The notes below the pieces were generated by a model. The model was given only the letters and a program-made list of their open reading frames with translations. It did no database searches and was not told the DNA's origin. From NCBI RefSeq assembly GCF_000384395.1, contig NZ_ARWE01000001.1, forward strand, positions 992,001 to 1,056,000: DNA of 64,000 nucleotides, read 5' to 3'. A program made the position numbers and the translations under genes. This DNA is from Geopsychrobacter electrodiphilus DSM 16401 (lineage in GTDB: Bacteria; Desulfobacterota; Desulfuromonadia; Desulfuromonadales; Geopsychrobacteraceae). Of the stretch, positions 29,322 to 37,436 are shown one piece after another. How positions within the stretch are numbered: position 1 is the stretch's first letter; the number at the start of each line of letters is the position of its first letter.

Positions 29322-30503
29322 ATGCCGAACAATGAGGGAGTCATGTTCCATTTTGAAGAGTCTTTGGCCCAGGGCGCAAAGATCAAGGTTGTGGGTGTTG
29401 GTGGCGGTGGCGGGAATGCCGTTAACATGATGATCCGCAGTGAGGTTCTGGGGGTCGAATTTATCACCGCCAATACCGATGCACAGGCGCTGCGAAAAAG
29501 TACCGCCCCAATGAAAATCCAACTGGGGGGTCAGTTGACCAAAGGGCTGGGTGCCGGAGCGGATCCCGAAATCGGGCGTCAGGCTGCAGAAGAAGATGTC
29601 GCACGACTTGAAGAGCTTTTTGCCGGCGCTGATATGGTCTTTGTCGCCGCAGGTCTCGGCGGTGGGACAGGGACGGGAGCTGCCCCGGTGATCGCGCGTG
29701 CAGCCAAGGCTTCGGGTGCGCTGACGGTCGGGGTTGTAACCAAACCGTTTTCGCGTGAGGGGAAACAGCGCATGCTGCGGGCTGAACAGGGGATCAAAGA
29801 GCTTCAGGAGGTCGTCGACTCACTGGTGGTGATTCCGAACGATCGGCTGCTCGGCCTGGCGGGAAAACATATGAGCATTCTGGATGCCTTTAAGCCGGCT
29901 GACGACGTGTTGCGTCAGGCTGTGCAAGGCATTTCGGATTTGATAATCACCGAGGGGTTGATCAACGTTGACTTCGCCGATGTGCGGACCGTTATGAGTA
30001 ACCGGGGTATGGCGATGATGGGGATCGGCATCGCCGAGGGTGAACGGCGTGCCTATGAAGCGGCTCATGCTGCGATCAGCAGCCCGCTGCTCGAAGAAAT
30101 CGATATCTCCGGCGCCATGGGTGTGCTGGTTAATATCTCCGGTTCGTCAAACATGACCATGGAGGAATTTGAGGAAGCCTCGACCATCATCCACGAGAAG
30201 GTTCACGAAGATGCGAATATCATCGTTGGTCTGGTGATTGACGAGGATCTTGGCGACAAAATCAAGATTACCGCGATCGCTACTGGTTTCGGTGATGACT
30301 TTAAAGGAAAACGCAAGGTAACCGACGAAATCACGCGCAACGCGCACGCGATGATGCGCGGTGGCAAGATCGATCTGGATGTCCCGACGATCATCCGCAA
30401 TCAGCAAAAAGTTCAACCCCGTATGGCCATTTCAAGCCGTGATCTGTTCAGCGATGACGAGCAGTTTGATATTCCGACATTTTTGCGCAAGCGGGTCGAT
30501 TGA
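29322..30503 (+). CDS. ftsZ: Cell division GTPase FtsZ
   Basis: Tubulin-like GTPase of 393 residues forming the Z-ring. KVVGVGGGGGNAVNMM, the tubulin signature GGGTGTGAAPV, the T7 loop region NVDFADVRTVM and the C-terminal conserved tail DIPTFLRKRVD (binding site for FtsA and others) are all present. The open frame extends 22 codons upstream, but ATG 29322 has GAGGGAG before it and matches family starts. An 84-bp gap after ftsA leaves room for an extra internal promoter. It is the last gene of the dcw operon. Confidence 0.98.
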   Translation: MPNNEGVMFHFEESLAQGAKIKVVGVGGGGGNAVNMMIRSEVLGVEFITANTDAQALRKSTAPMKIQLGGQLTKGLGAGADPEIGRQAAEEDVARLEELFAGADMVFVAAGLGGGTGTGAAPVIARAAKASGALTVGVVTKPFSREGKQRMLRAEQGIKELQEVVDSLVVIPNDRLLGLAGKHMSILDAFKPADDVLRQAVQGISDLIITEGLINVDFADVRTVMSNRGMAMMGIGIAEGERRAYEAAHAAISSPLLEEIDISGAMGVLVNISGSSNMTMEEFEEASTIIHEKVHEDANIIVGLVIDEDLGDKIKITAIATGFGDDFKGKRKVTDEITRNAHAMMRGGKIDLDVPTIIRNQQKVQPRMAISSRDLFSDDEQFDIPTFLRKRVD

Positions 30504-30722
30504 TTAAATGATTCAATTATCAAGCTGAGCTCACATTAATGGCGCAGCACTTGGTACCAGGGGAGGGAGTATCAGCTTCTGGTTCAGTGTGCTGTGTCTG
30601 ACAGGCGATCTACGCTTATTTTGCAGGAGTTTCATTGTGATGCTGTGCCGGAACTCCGCCCGGCCGATGTACAGCGGTTCTGTACGCTATAATGCCAAGC
30701 CCTGACGACTCCCTCGTCTCAA
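30504..30722 (+). other. Untranslated stretch after ftsZ
   Basis: About 220 bases between the ftsZ stop and the terminator hold no convincing gene; the longest reading frames are about 20 codons. A perfect 6-bp inverted repeat GTACAG-CGGTT-CTGTAC lies at 30669-30685, followed at 30688-30693 by TATAAT. This could be a -10 box with an overlapping operator, but no -35 is evident and the terminator starts only about 30 bp later, so its meaning is unclear. Confidence 0.5.
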
Positions 30723-30753
30723 GGGGCCACCTAGTGTGGCCCCTATTTTTTTA
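30721..30753 (+). terminator. Terminator of the dcw operon
   Basis: Perfect 8-bp GC-rich stem (GGGGCCAC at 30723-30730 with GTGGCCCC at 30736-30743), five-base loop, then TATTTTTTTATTT. Strong intrinsic terminator ending the ftsZ-side transcript. Confidence 0.85.
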
Positions 30754-30838
30754 TTTAAAATATTGCAACCCGCCATGGGGGGTTGTCGAGGTGTCACGAC
30801 CCGACCTATGATGGGTCATCTTTTCCAGAGGATCACTT

Positions 30839-32542
30839 TTGTCACGAAAAATTCTTGAAAAACATCGCCGTCGTTATGCCGCCGAATCTGGCGAAAATAC
30901 TCCCGGGCCTGGTCCTGTCCGGATCGCACTCATCTACCCCAATGGTTACAGTCAGGCGATGGCCAATCTCGGCTACCAGACGGTCTATCATCTCTTTAAT
31001 GCCTCGTCGGACTGCTGTTGCGAGCGTTTCTTCCTGCCTGACAAGGAGGATTTAGTTGAGTACGAGAAGAATCGTTTCCCTCTTGTCTCGCTGGAGACTG
31101 GAACCCCATTGGCCGAATTTGATCTGATTGCGCTTTCGATCTCGTTTGAAAATGACTATCTCAATCTCCCCAAAATCTTTGAACTTGGTCATATCCCGCT
31201 CTTTTCTGCACAACGGGGCGCGCATGACCCGTTGGTTTTGTTTGGTGGGGTCTGTGCCTTTCTGAACCCGGAACCGCTGGCCGAGATTGCTGATCTGGTC
31301 GCGGTAGGTGAAGCCGAGGTTATCCTGCCTGTGTTGATTCCTGCTTTGCTGACCTACCTGGGTCACGAATCCACAGCTCTTGGCGTCTTTGAACAACTGC
31401 CAGGAATCTATCTTCCAGCGCAGGTGGCGGTTGGATATCTTGGCGATGGCACACTGGCGAAGATTTCGGCGCCAGGGGTGTTACGCCAATATCTGGCCGA
31501 TCTGGACACCTCGGCCAGTCGTTCATTTATTCTGAACGAAGAGGCCGAATTCGGTAGCATGGCCTTGACTGAAGTGATGCGTGGATGCTCACGGGGCTGT
31601 CGTTTCTGTGCTGCGGGGTATGTTTATCTGCCCCCTCGCGAACGAAGTCTCGAAAATCTCATTCCCCAAGTGGAGGCGGGGCTCTGCCATCGGTCGCGTA
31701 TTGGCCTGGTCGGCGCAGCCGTTGCTGACCACGCAGATATCTCGGCGCTGCAGCAGGAGATTATGCTCCATGGCGGGGAGGTCTCGGTCTCCAGTCTGCG
31801 CCTTGATGCATTGACTTCGGCGGAGGCGAGGCAGTTACAGGCGGCCGGGTTAAAGACCGTAGCTATCGCTCCTGAAGCCGGCAGTCAGCAGATGCGGGAC
31901 CTGATCAATAAAAATCTGGATGAAGCCCAGATTCTGCATGCGGTGCACCTGTTGGCCGATGCTGGAATGCTGAATCTTAAGCTTTATTTTCTGATCGGCC
32001 TGCCGGGAGAGGAAGATTCAGATATTGACGCCATTCTCGCTCTTGCCGACCAGGTTCGTCTGATCTGGCGTGAAGCAGGTCGTAAGCGTGGGAGTCTGGG
32101 GAATTTAACCCTGAGCGTGAACCCCTTTATCCCTAAGCCCTTTACCCCCTTTCAATGGGCGGGAATGGAGACGGAAAAAGGGTTAAAGCAGAAGCTGCGC
32201 AAATTACATGTGGGGGTTTCCAAATTACCCAATACCGAACTGATCAGTGAATCGATCCGTTCCTCCCAGTTGCAGGCACTGTTCGCACGCGGGGACCGGC
32301 GGATTGGGCGGCTGTTGCCCGAGATTGCAGCTGGCGGGAATTTAGGCCAGATTCTACGCCGCAACGGACTGCAACTTGACTTTTATGTGACGCGCGAGCG
32401 GGGAGAATTTGAAATTTTCCCCTGGGAAGTAATTGATCAGGGGAATCAGCGCAGTTATCTGTGGCAGGAATATCAGAAAGGGTTGTCGGGTAAGGCGACC
32501 CCGCGTTGCTTTGACGGCTGTCGCCGTTGCGGCATCTGCTGA
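30839..32542 (+). CDS. B12-binding-like/radical SAM protein of unknown substrate
   Basis: Protein of 567 residues. The N-terminal 200 residues resemble a cobalamin-binding-type domain (IALIYPNGYSQAM, GGVCAFLNPEPLAEIADLVAVGEAE). The radical SAM core follows, with the 4Fe-4S ligands Cys250, Cys254 and Cys257 in MRGCSRGCRFCAAGY, and PEAGSQQMRDLINK and FLIGLPGEEDSDI further on. A second cysteine group, CFDGCRRCGIC, ends the protein and could bind another cluster. It resembles the uncharacterised rSAM families related to TIGR03960; no reaction is known. The start is TTG 30839, after AGAGGA. It follows the ftsZ terminator, and its stop directly abuts that of the convergent DMT gene. Confidence 0.85.
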   Translation: MSRKILEKHRRRYAAESGENTPGPGPVRIALIYPNGYSQAMANLGYQTVYHLFNASSDCCCERFFLPDKEDLVEYEKNRFPLVSLETGTPLAEFDLIALSISFENDYLNLPKIFELGHIPLFSAQRGAHDPLVLFGGVCAFLNPEPLAEIADLVAVGEAEVILPVLIPALLTYLGHESTALGVFEQLPGIYLPAQVAVGYLGDGTLAKISAPGVLRQYLADLDTSASRSFILNEEAEFGSMALTEVMRGCSRGCRFCAAGYVYLPPRERSLENLIPQVEAGLCHRSRIGLVGAAVADHADISALQQEIMLHGGEVSVSSLRLDALTSAEARQLQAAGLKTVAIAPEAGSQQMRDLINKNLDEAQILHAVHLLADAGMLNLKLYFLIGLPGEEDSDIDAILALADQVRLIWREAGRKRGSLGNLTLSVNPFIPKPFTPFQWAGMETEKGLKQKLRKLHVGVSKLPNTELISESIRSSQLQALFARGDRRIGRLLPEIAAGGNLGQILRRNGLQLDFYVTRERGEFEIFPWEVIDQGNQRSYLWQEYQKGLSGKATPRCFDGCRRCGIC

Positions 32543-33457
32543 TCAGTCAGTTTTTTTAGCCAATTGAAACAGCACCATCCCGCCGAGCACCATCAGTATT
32601 CCGATCAGATGAAAACGTTTGAACTCTTCCCCTAAAAACAGGATAGCCATCCCTGCGGCAAAAACCGGAATCAGGTTGATGAAAAGCCCGGCGCGATTCG
32701 CTCCGATGATTTCGACACCGCGGTTCCAACAGATATAGGCCGCGATCGAGGGGAAGAGCGCTATATATAACAGGCCGCCAAATACGCTGGGGGTGGCGGC
32801 TGGCGGTCCCTTGACGATTAACTCCAGCACAAACGGTGGAATCAACATGAGGGTGCCGAGGGCGATGGTCAAAAGCAGAAAGCTGAAAGGGTGGACGCGC
32901 GGTCGCCGCGGGAGCAAGGTGGAATACAGTGCGTAGCAGAAGACTGCGACCAACATCCATAGATCACCGGAAACTAACCTGAGCGTGCCGATGCTGAGAA
33001 GTTTTCCTTGCAGGACAATCCAGACGGCCCCCAGTGAACAGAGCAGGACCCCGGCCCCCTGTTGTAGACTGACTTTCTCCCGGTTAAGCAGGAATCCGCA
33101 GAAGATGATGGCCGCTGGCATCAGGGTTTGCATCAGCGCACAGTTGAGTGCGGTTGTCGTCTGGGTGGCGGTATAGAGCAAGCTGTTGAAGCTGGCGATG
33201 CCGAACAGCGCACAGAGCCAGATGACGGTCCAGTGACCTTTTAAAAGATGCCGATCGCGCTGTAACTGGCGCCAGGTGAAAGGCGCAAGAAAGAGCAGAG
33301 CGCCTGCCCAGCGCAGAAAAGACATGGACATTGGCGGAATCTGCTGGGAAAGGCCGCGTGCCAGGACCACGTTCCCGGCCCAGAATATTGGTGGCAGGAT
33401 CAAGAGGAGGTAGGGGCCAAAACTCTTGGTAGTCGTTTCGTCTGTCGCGTTTGACAT
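32543..33457 (-). CDS. EamA/DMT-superfamily transporter
   Basis: Inner-membrane protein of 304 residues with ten predicted helices in two EamA repeats. N-terminal LILPPIFWAGNVVLARGLSQQIPPMSMSFLRW is characteristic; the C-terminal repeat ends in FLGEEFKRFHLIGILMVLGGMVLF. Likely a metabolite exporter of unknown substrate. ATG 33457 is used; a TTG seven codons upstream is in frame, and neither has a strong ribosome binding site. It shares no operon partner and is convergent with the radical SAM gene with zero spacing. Confidence 0.88.
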   Translation of the reverse strand: MSNATDETTTKSFGPYLLLILPPIFWAGNVVLARGLSQQIPPMSMSFLRWAGALLFLAPFTWRQLQRDRHLLKGHWTVIWLCALFGIASFNSLLYTATQTTTALNCALMQTLMPAAIIFCGFLLNREKVSLQQGAGVLLCSLGAVWIVLQGKLLSIGTLRLVSGDLWMLVAVFCYALYSTLLPRRPRVHPFSFLLLTIALGTLMLIPPFVLELIVKGPPAATPSVFGGLLYIALFPSIAAYICWNRGVEIIGANRAGLFINLIPVFAAGMAILFLGEEFKRFHLIGILMVLGGMVLFQLAKKTD

Positions 33458-33543
33458 GTTGTTCTCGCTTAATTCCAAGCTAAATAATTGGCGTTATTCT
33501 AACAGCCATACACTGTAATTGATAAGGAATTCGGGTTGAATGA

Positions 33544-33575
33544 TTGACAAGTAACAAACGGAGTTCTATCGTTTG
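33544..33575 (+). promoter_or_regulatory. Putative promoter with operator upstream of the TRAP binding-protein gene
   Basis: TTGACA at 33544-33549 and TATCGT at 33567-33572 with 17-bp spacing. An inverted repeat CAAACG (33555-33560) N9 CGTTTG (33570-33575) covers the spacer and -10, the position of a repressor operator. The regulator is unknown. Confidence 0.45.
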
Positions 33576-33628
33576 GGTTAGAATAGTTTTTCCCCTCAAT
33601 CCAACATTCAAAGCAAGGGAGGTTCAGC

Positions 33629-34723
33629 ATGGGCGATAACAATCGTCGGGAGTTCCTAAAAAAGGCAACCCTGGCCACGGCTGCAGTGGCAGCCGCAGGC
33701 ACCGTTGTTGCTCCGGCAGTGCAGGCTGCCGAGAAGAAGTATCAGTGGAAGATGGTCACAACCTGGCCTCCACACTTTCCGGTACTCGGTGAGGGTGCGG
33801 ACAAACTGGCTGAAATGATCAATAAAATGTCAGGCGGTCGCCTGACCGTTCAGGTCTATGGTGGTGGCGAACTGGTTCCAGCTCTGCAGGCATTTGATGC
33901 TGTCAGTCAGGGGATGGTCGAAATGGGGCATGGTGCTGCTTATTACTGGGCCGGCAAAATTCCCGCAGCCCAGTTCTTCGCCGCCGTTCCATTCGGCATG
34001 AATGCCCAGGGAATGAACGCCTGGATCTATACCGGCGGCGGTCAGGAACTTTGGGATGAACTCTATGCCCCCTTTAACCTCAAACCGATGCCCGCCGGCA
34101 ACACCGGTGTGCAAATGGGTGGCTGGTTCAACCGCGAAATAAAAAGTATTGCCGATTTTAAGGGTTTGAAGATGCGGATTCCTGGCCTGGGCGGGAAGGT
34201 GCTGGCCAAGGCTGGCGGCACTGCCATCCTTTCCCCTGGCGGTGAAATCTACACCAACCTTGAGCGTGGCGTTATCGATGCCACCGAATGGGTTGGCCCG
34301 TACAATGATTACAAAATGGGTTTCTATAAGGTAGCTAAGTACTACTACTATCCAGGTTGGCATGAGCCCGGCACCGTGCTGGAGACCTTTATTAACAAAA
34401 AAGCCTATGAGGCATTGCCCGTTGATTTACAGGAAATTGTCAAGCGGGCAGCAGAGGCTTCCAATCTGTGGATGTTGTGTGAATCGGAGACCAAGAACCC
34501 TCTATACCTCGACAAGTTGGTTAATGAAGAAGGTGTCAAGTTGAGAAAGTTTCCCGATGACGTCATCCACGCGCTACGTGGTTACTCAAAAGAGGTGCTT
34601 GATGAAGTTGTCGCGAAAGATCCGATGAGCAAAAAGGTTTACGCGAGTTTCAGCAAGTTCCAGAAACAGCATGATGCTTGGGGTGAGATTTCGGAAGTGG
34701 CCTTGGCTGAAATGGCCAAATAG
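33629..34723 (+). CDS. TRAP transporter substrate-binding protein (TakP-like, Tat-exported)
   Basis: Periplasmic DctP-family protein of 364 residues. The N-terminus NNRREFLKKATLATAAVAAA is a twin-arginine signal (cleavage near AVQA, residue 33). The mature protein has FGMNAQGMNAWIYTGGGQELWDEL, AGNTGVQMGGWFNREI and RGVIDATEWVGPYNDYKMGF; these match my recollection of the alpha-keto-acid-binding protein TakP of Rhodobacter, including the conserved Arg and Trp ligand region. A 2-oxo acid such as pyruvate is a plausible ligand, but this is inference. The permease genes lie downstream on the opposite strand rather than in the same operon. ATG follows AAGGGAGG. Confidence 0.88.
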   Translation: MGDNNRREFLKKATLATAAVAAAGTVVAPAVQAAEKKYQWKMVTTWPPHFPVLGEGADKLAEMINKMSGGRLTVQVYGGGELVPALQAFDAVSQGMVEMGHGAAYYWAGKIPAAQFFAAVPFGMNAQGMNAWIYTGGGQELWDELYAPFNLKPMPAGNTGVQMGGWFNREIKSIADFKGLKMRIPGLGGKVLAKAGGTAILSPGGEIYTNLERGVIDATEWVGPYNDYKMGFYKVAKYYYYPGWHEPGTVLETFINKKAYEALPVDLQEIVKRAAEASNLWMLCESETKNPLYLDKLVNEEGVKLRKFPDDVIHALRGYSKEVLDEVVAKDPMSKKVYASFSKFQKQHDAWGEISEVALAEMAK

Positions 34724-34738
34724 AATTATAAGATTTTG

Positions 34739-34797
34739 TCAGCATCAAACAACAAAGGGTTCGCCATTATGGCGAACCCTTTGTTGTTTGATGCTGA
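34739..34797. terminator. Very long bidirectional terminator (27-bp perfect inverted repeat)
   Basis: Positions 34739-34765 pair perfectly with 34771-34797 across a five-base loop (ATTAT). It lies between the convergent TRAP binding-protein gene and dctM, 15 bp from either stop. A-rich and T-rich outer arms allow it to end transcription both ways. A stem this long and perfect is far beyond the usual 6-12 bp. Confidence 0.85.
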
Positions 34798-34811
34798 AAT
34801 TAAGACTTAGA

Positions 34812-36137
34812 TCAGGGATGTTTTGACATGATCTTCGGCAACCAGGTGACCGTGTCGGGGAAGAAGACCACCATTGCTAGACAGACCAGCTGGATCGCGA
34901 TAAACGGGATGATCCCACGGTAAATATGGGCGGTTGTGACCTCGGGGGGGGCGACGCCCTTAAGGTAGAACAGGGAAAAACCGAAGGGTGGGGTGAGAAA
35001 TGAGGTCTGCAGGTTCAGCGCGATGAGGATGCCGAGCCACAGCATGTCGACTCCCATCTGGTGAAAGATCGGCGCCACTACCGGGACGATGATGAAGGTG
35101 ATTTCGATGAAGTCGATGAAAAAGCCGGCGATAAAAATGACCAGCATGACAATGAGCAGAAAATGGTGGGGTTCGAGGCCGGCATCCATAATCAGTTTGG
35201 TGATATAGCGGTCGCCGCCCAGCCCGCGGAACACCAGGCCAAAGGCCGCAGCCCCGATCAGGAGGACAAAGACCATACATGTCAGGGTGGTGGTGCCACG
35301 CATTACGTCGCGCAGGGTCTGCATGTTGAGTTTCCTCTGCCAGACGGTCAGCAGGGTCGCGCCCAGCGCGCCGACGGCAGCAGCCTCGGTCGGGGAGGCG
35401 ATGCCGGCGAAGATCGAGCCGAGAACTGCGAGGATCAGGAAGAACGGGAGCAGAAACGCACGGAAGATACGGCGATACATACCACTCGCGCGAAATGCAG
35501 CCAGCTCATCTGCGGGCATTGACGGCGCCGATTCGGGGCGTACAAAAGCGACGATGATGATCCAGAGGATGTAGAGCACTACCAGCAGCAGCCCGGGGAT
35601 GACCGCCCCCAAGAACATGTCGCCGATGGAGATGTTCATGACACTCCCCAACAGGACCAGAACGATGGAGGGCGGGATAATCTGCCCCAGGGTGCCTGAT
35701 GCACAGATGACGCCGGTCGACAGTTCCGGGGAGTAGCCACGTTTCAGCATCGTCGGTAGCGAGAGCAGCCCCATGGTCACCACCGTGGCACCGACGATCC
35801 CGGTCGAGGCTGCTAATATTGCACCGACGACGATGACTGAGATGGCCAGACCTCCGCGGAGTTTGCCGAAGAGCATGGCCATGGTCTCGAGCAGCTCTTC
35901 GGCCAGTCCTGACTTTTCCAGCATCAGCCCCATGAAGACAAAAAGAGGCACGGCGAGCAGGACGTAGTTCGTCATCGTCCCCCAGATTCGCAAGGGGAGG
36001 AGGTGGAAGAAGTTGAGGCCGAAGGTGAAGTAGCCGAAAATCAGCGACACCCCACCAAGGGTAAATGCAACCGGATAGCCAAGCATCAAGAGCGCGAAGA
36101 CGACGGCAAAAAGAACCAGGGAGATGTACTCAGGCAT
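34812..36137 (-). CDS. dctM: TRAP transporter large permease (DctM)
   Basis: Polytopic inner-membrane protein of 441 residues with about 12 helices, the ion-coupled transport subunit. N-terminal FALLMLGYPVAFTLGGVSLIFGY, the scaffold motif GVIGCASG-like segment STGVICASGTLGQIIPPSIVLVLL, and the C-terminal TPPFGFSLFYLKGVAPPEVTT are family hallmarks. ATG 36137 (GGGAGA upstream) starts eight bases inside the end of dctQ; the frame allows 13 more upstream codons, judged unlikely. Sodium-coupled uptake is known for the family. Works with DctQ and presumably the convergent binding protein. Confidence 0.92.
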   Translation of the reverse strand: MPEYISLVLFAVVFALLMLGYPVAFTLGGVSLIFGYFTFGLNFFHLLPLRIWGTMTNYVLLAVPLFVFMGLMLEKSGLAEELLETMAMLFGKLRGGLAISVIVVGAILAASTGIVGATVVTMGLLSLPTMLKRGYSPELSTGVICASGTLGQIIPPSIVLVLLGSVMNISIGDMFLGAVIPGLLLVVLYILWIIIVAFVRPESAPSMPADELAAFRASGMYRRIFRAFLLPFFLILAVLGSIFAGIASPTEAAAVGALGATLLTVWQRKLNMQTLRDVMRGTTTLTCMVFVLLIGAAAFGLVFRGLGGDRYITKLIMDAGLEPHHFLLIVMLVIFIAGFFIDFIEITFIIVPVVAPIFHQMGVDMLWLGILIALNLQTSFLTPPFGFSLFYLKGVAPPEVTTAHIYRGIIPFIAIQLVCLAMVVFFPDTVTWLPKIMSKHP

Positions 36138-36684
36138 GAATTTCTCCCACAGGTTTTGACTGATTGTCAGGATCAAGAGGTCGATTAATCAGAGTAAAAA
36201 AGGCCCGCAGGGTCATGGCAATCCCCTGTAGCAGCACCAGCACTGAGCTGGTTGGAATCATCGCCTTGAGCAAGAAGCGATAGGGGAGGCCGCCAGGGTC
36301 CGGACTGGATTCCATGACTGACCAGCTCATGCTGATAAAACTCTGACTGGACCAGATGATCAGCAGTGAAAAGGGGATCAGAAAAAGTAACCCACCAATC
36401 AGGTCTACGAAGGCTTTGCCGCGGGGGGAGAGCAGGGTATAAAAGACATCGACGCGTACATGTCCTTCGTGCTTGAGGGTATAGGCCGCGCCAATTAAAA
36501 AGATTACCGCGAAAATATGCCATTCGAGCTCCTGCGCTGCGACGCTACTGTAATTGAAAACATAGCGGGTAACGACGTCATAGCAGACGACCAGTACCAG
36601 TCCGGCGGTGAGCCAGGAAACGGCATTGCCAATGCCTTCATTAAGCAGGTCGATCCAGCGAATCAGGCATTTTAATGTGTGCAT
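36130..36684 (-). CDS. dctQ: TRAP transporter small permease (DctQ)
   Basis: Membrane protein of 184 residues with four helices (about 20-40, 52-72, 95-115, 137-160). The motif RYVFNYSSVAAQELEWHIFAVIFLIGAAYTL is characteristic of the larger DctQ variants paired with keto-acid or mannitol/chloroaromatic-type systems. ATG 36684 follows GAGGA. It overlaps dctM by eight bases (ATGCCTGA), so the pair is translationally coupled. Confidence 0.9.
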   Translation of the reverse strand: MHTLKCLIRWIDLLNEGIGNAVSWLTAGLVLVVCYDVVTRYVFNYSSVAAQELEWHIFAVIFLIGAAYTLKHEGHVRVDVFYTLLSPRGKAFVDLIGGLLFLIPFSLLIIWSSQSFISMSWSVMESSPDPGGLPYRFLLKAMIPTSSVLVLLQGIAMTLRAFFTLINRPLDPDNQSKPVGEIHA

Positions 36685-36904
36685 AAAATCCTCATGACAT
36701 TTTAATACAAAGGTGAGAAAGATTTCACAAGGAACAAGGTTCTAAACTTAATTGACCGGTTTGGTTCTGTCAACTGGAGTGGTAGTAATACTGCATCGAA
36801 AGAGATCCTGTAAACTCTAATTCAAAGGTGCTAAAGATCTGCGGGATACTGCCGGGTCGAAGCGTCCAATATCATCTCATTCGGCTTTTGGCTATCTTTA
36901 GGGC

Positions 36905-36933
36905 TTGAACTGAAAGCCAGCTTGTGCTAGAAG
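36905..36933 (+). promoter_or_regulatory. Probable promoter of the rpsF-rpsR-rplI operon
   Basis: TTGAAC at 36905-36910, 17-bp spacer ending in TGC (extended -10) and TAGAAG at 36928-36933. Transcription would start near 36940, about 85 bases before the rpsF ATG. Confidence 0.6.
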
Positions 36934-36977
36934 TCCACGTTTGCCACCAAATTGGTTTGGGGGTAAATCTTTCTTCC

Positions 36978-37005
36978 TTGCTCCGGGCGGGACCGGGGCT
37001 GCAAC
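36978..37005 (+). promoter_or_regulatory. Possible S6/S18-binding leader hairpin
   Basis: In the rpsF 5' leader a GC-rich hairpin forms: CTCCGG pairs with CCGGGG around loop GCGGGA, flanked by TTG/CAA pairing and a short asymmetric bulge. Many bacteria place an S6:S18-binding autoregulatory RNA with conserved CCG elements at this position. The match is by position and general look only. Confidence 0.35.
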
Positions 37006-37023
37006 CCAAGAGGAGACGCAACA

Positions 37024-37407
37024 ATGCGTAAGTACGAAAGTTTGTACATTGTTCAACCTGACGTTGTCGGTGAAGAGCTGACCGCCATGGTAGAGAAGTT
37101 TCAGTCTGTGCTCACAGAGCAAAATGCTGAAATTCTTAAACTTGATAACTGGGGGACCCGTAAGCTGGCGTATCCGATCAAAAAGCATGTGAAGGGCTGC
37201 TATGTGCAGACCATTTTTGAAGCGAGTGCTGAAGTGATTGCTGAATACGAACGGCGTCTGCGTCTTGATGAGAAAATTCTGCGGTTTTTGACTCTGCGTT
37301 TTGACGGTGATCTGGTTGAAGCACCTGAAGAAGTCGCTCCGGTCACATCCAGTCATGTTGATGATGAAGATGAAGACGATTCGGAAGGCTCTGATTCCGT
37401 AGAATAA
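37024..37407 (+). CDS. rpsF: 30S ribosomal protein S6
   Basis: Ribosomal protein of 127 residues that pairs with S18 in the platform of the small subunit. [23 protein letters not shown] and [21 protein letters not shown] are the family core. The C-terminal extension (about 103-127) is strongly acidic ([13 protein letters not shown]), comparable to the variable tail that is polyglutamylated by RimK in E. coli; the tail here ends in VE rather than a glutamate run. ATG follows AGAGGAGA. First gene of the operon rpsF-rpsR-DUF2232-rplI. Confidence 0.97.
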   Translation: MRKYESLYIVQPDVVGEELTAMVEKFQSVLTEQNAEILKLDNWGTRKLAYPIKKHVKGCYVQTIFEASAEVIAEYERRLRLDEKILRFLTLRFDGDLVEAPEEVAPVTSSHVDDEDEDDSEGSDSVE

Positions 37408-37436
37408 ACCGTTATCGATTTAAAGGAGTTCCTGTT

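Larger units (their letters stand above)
36685..37023. promoter_or_regulatory. Divergent regulatory region between dctQM and the rpsF operon
   Basis: No gene is visible. For dctQ (minus strand) a TTGACA -35 (36768-36773) and TAAGTT -10 (36745-36750) are spaced by 17 bp, and a TTGAC N12 GTCAA inverted repeat covers the -35. For rpsF (plus strand) see the separate promoter and leader entries. The remaining part (about 36780-36900) shows nothing recognisable. Confidence 0.5.

Noticed and set aside
30688-30693. TATAAT as the promoter of the radical SAM gene
   Set aside because: No matching -35, and the terminator begins 30 bp downstream; kept only as part of an unexplained spacer.
30637-30705. 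Mini-frame of about 21 codons after ftsZ, with GGAG some bases upstream
   Set aside because: Very short, overlaps the palindrome/TATAAT element, no hydrophobic or regulatory-peptide pattern and no way to test conservation here.
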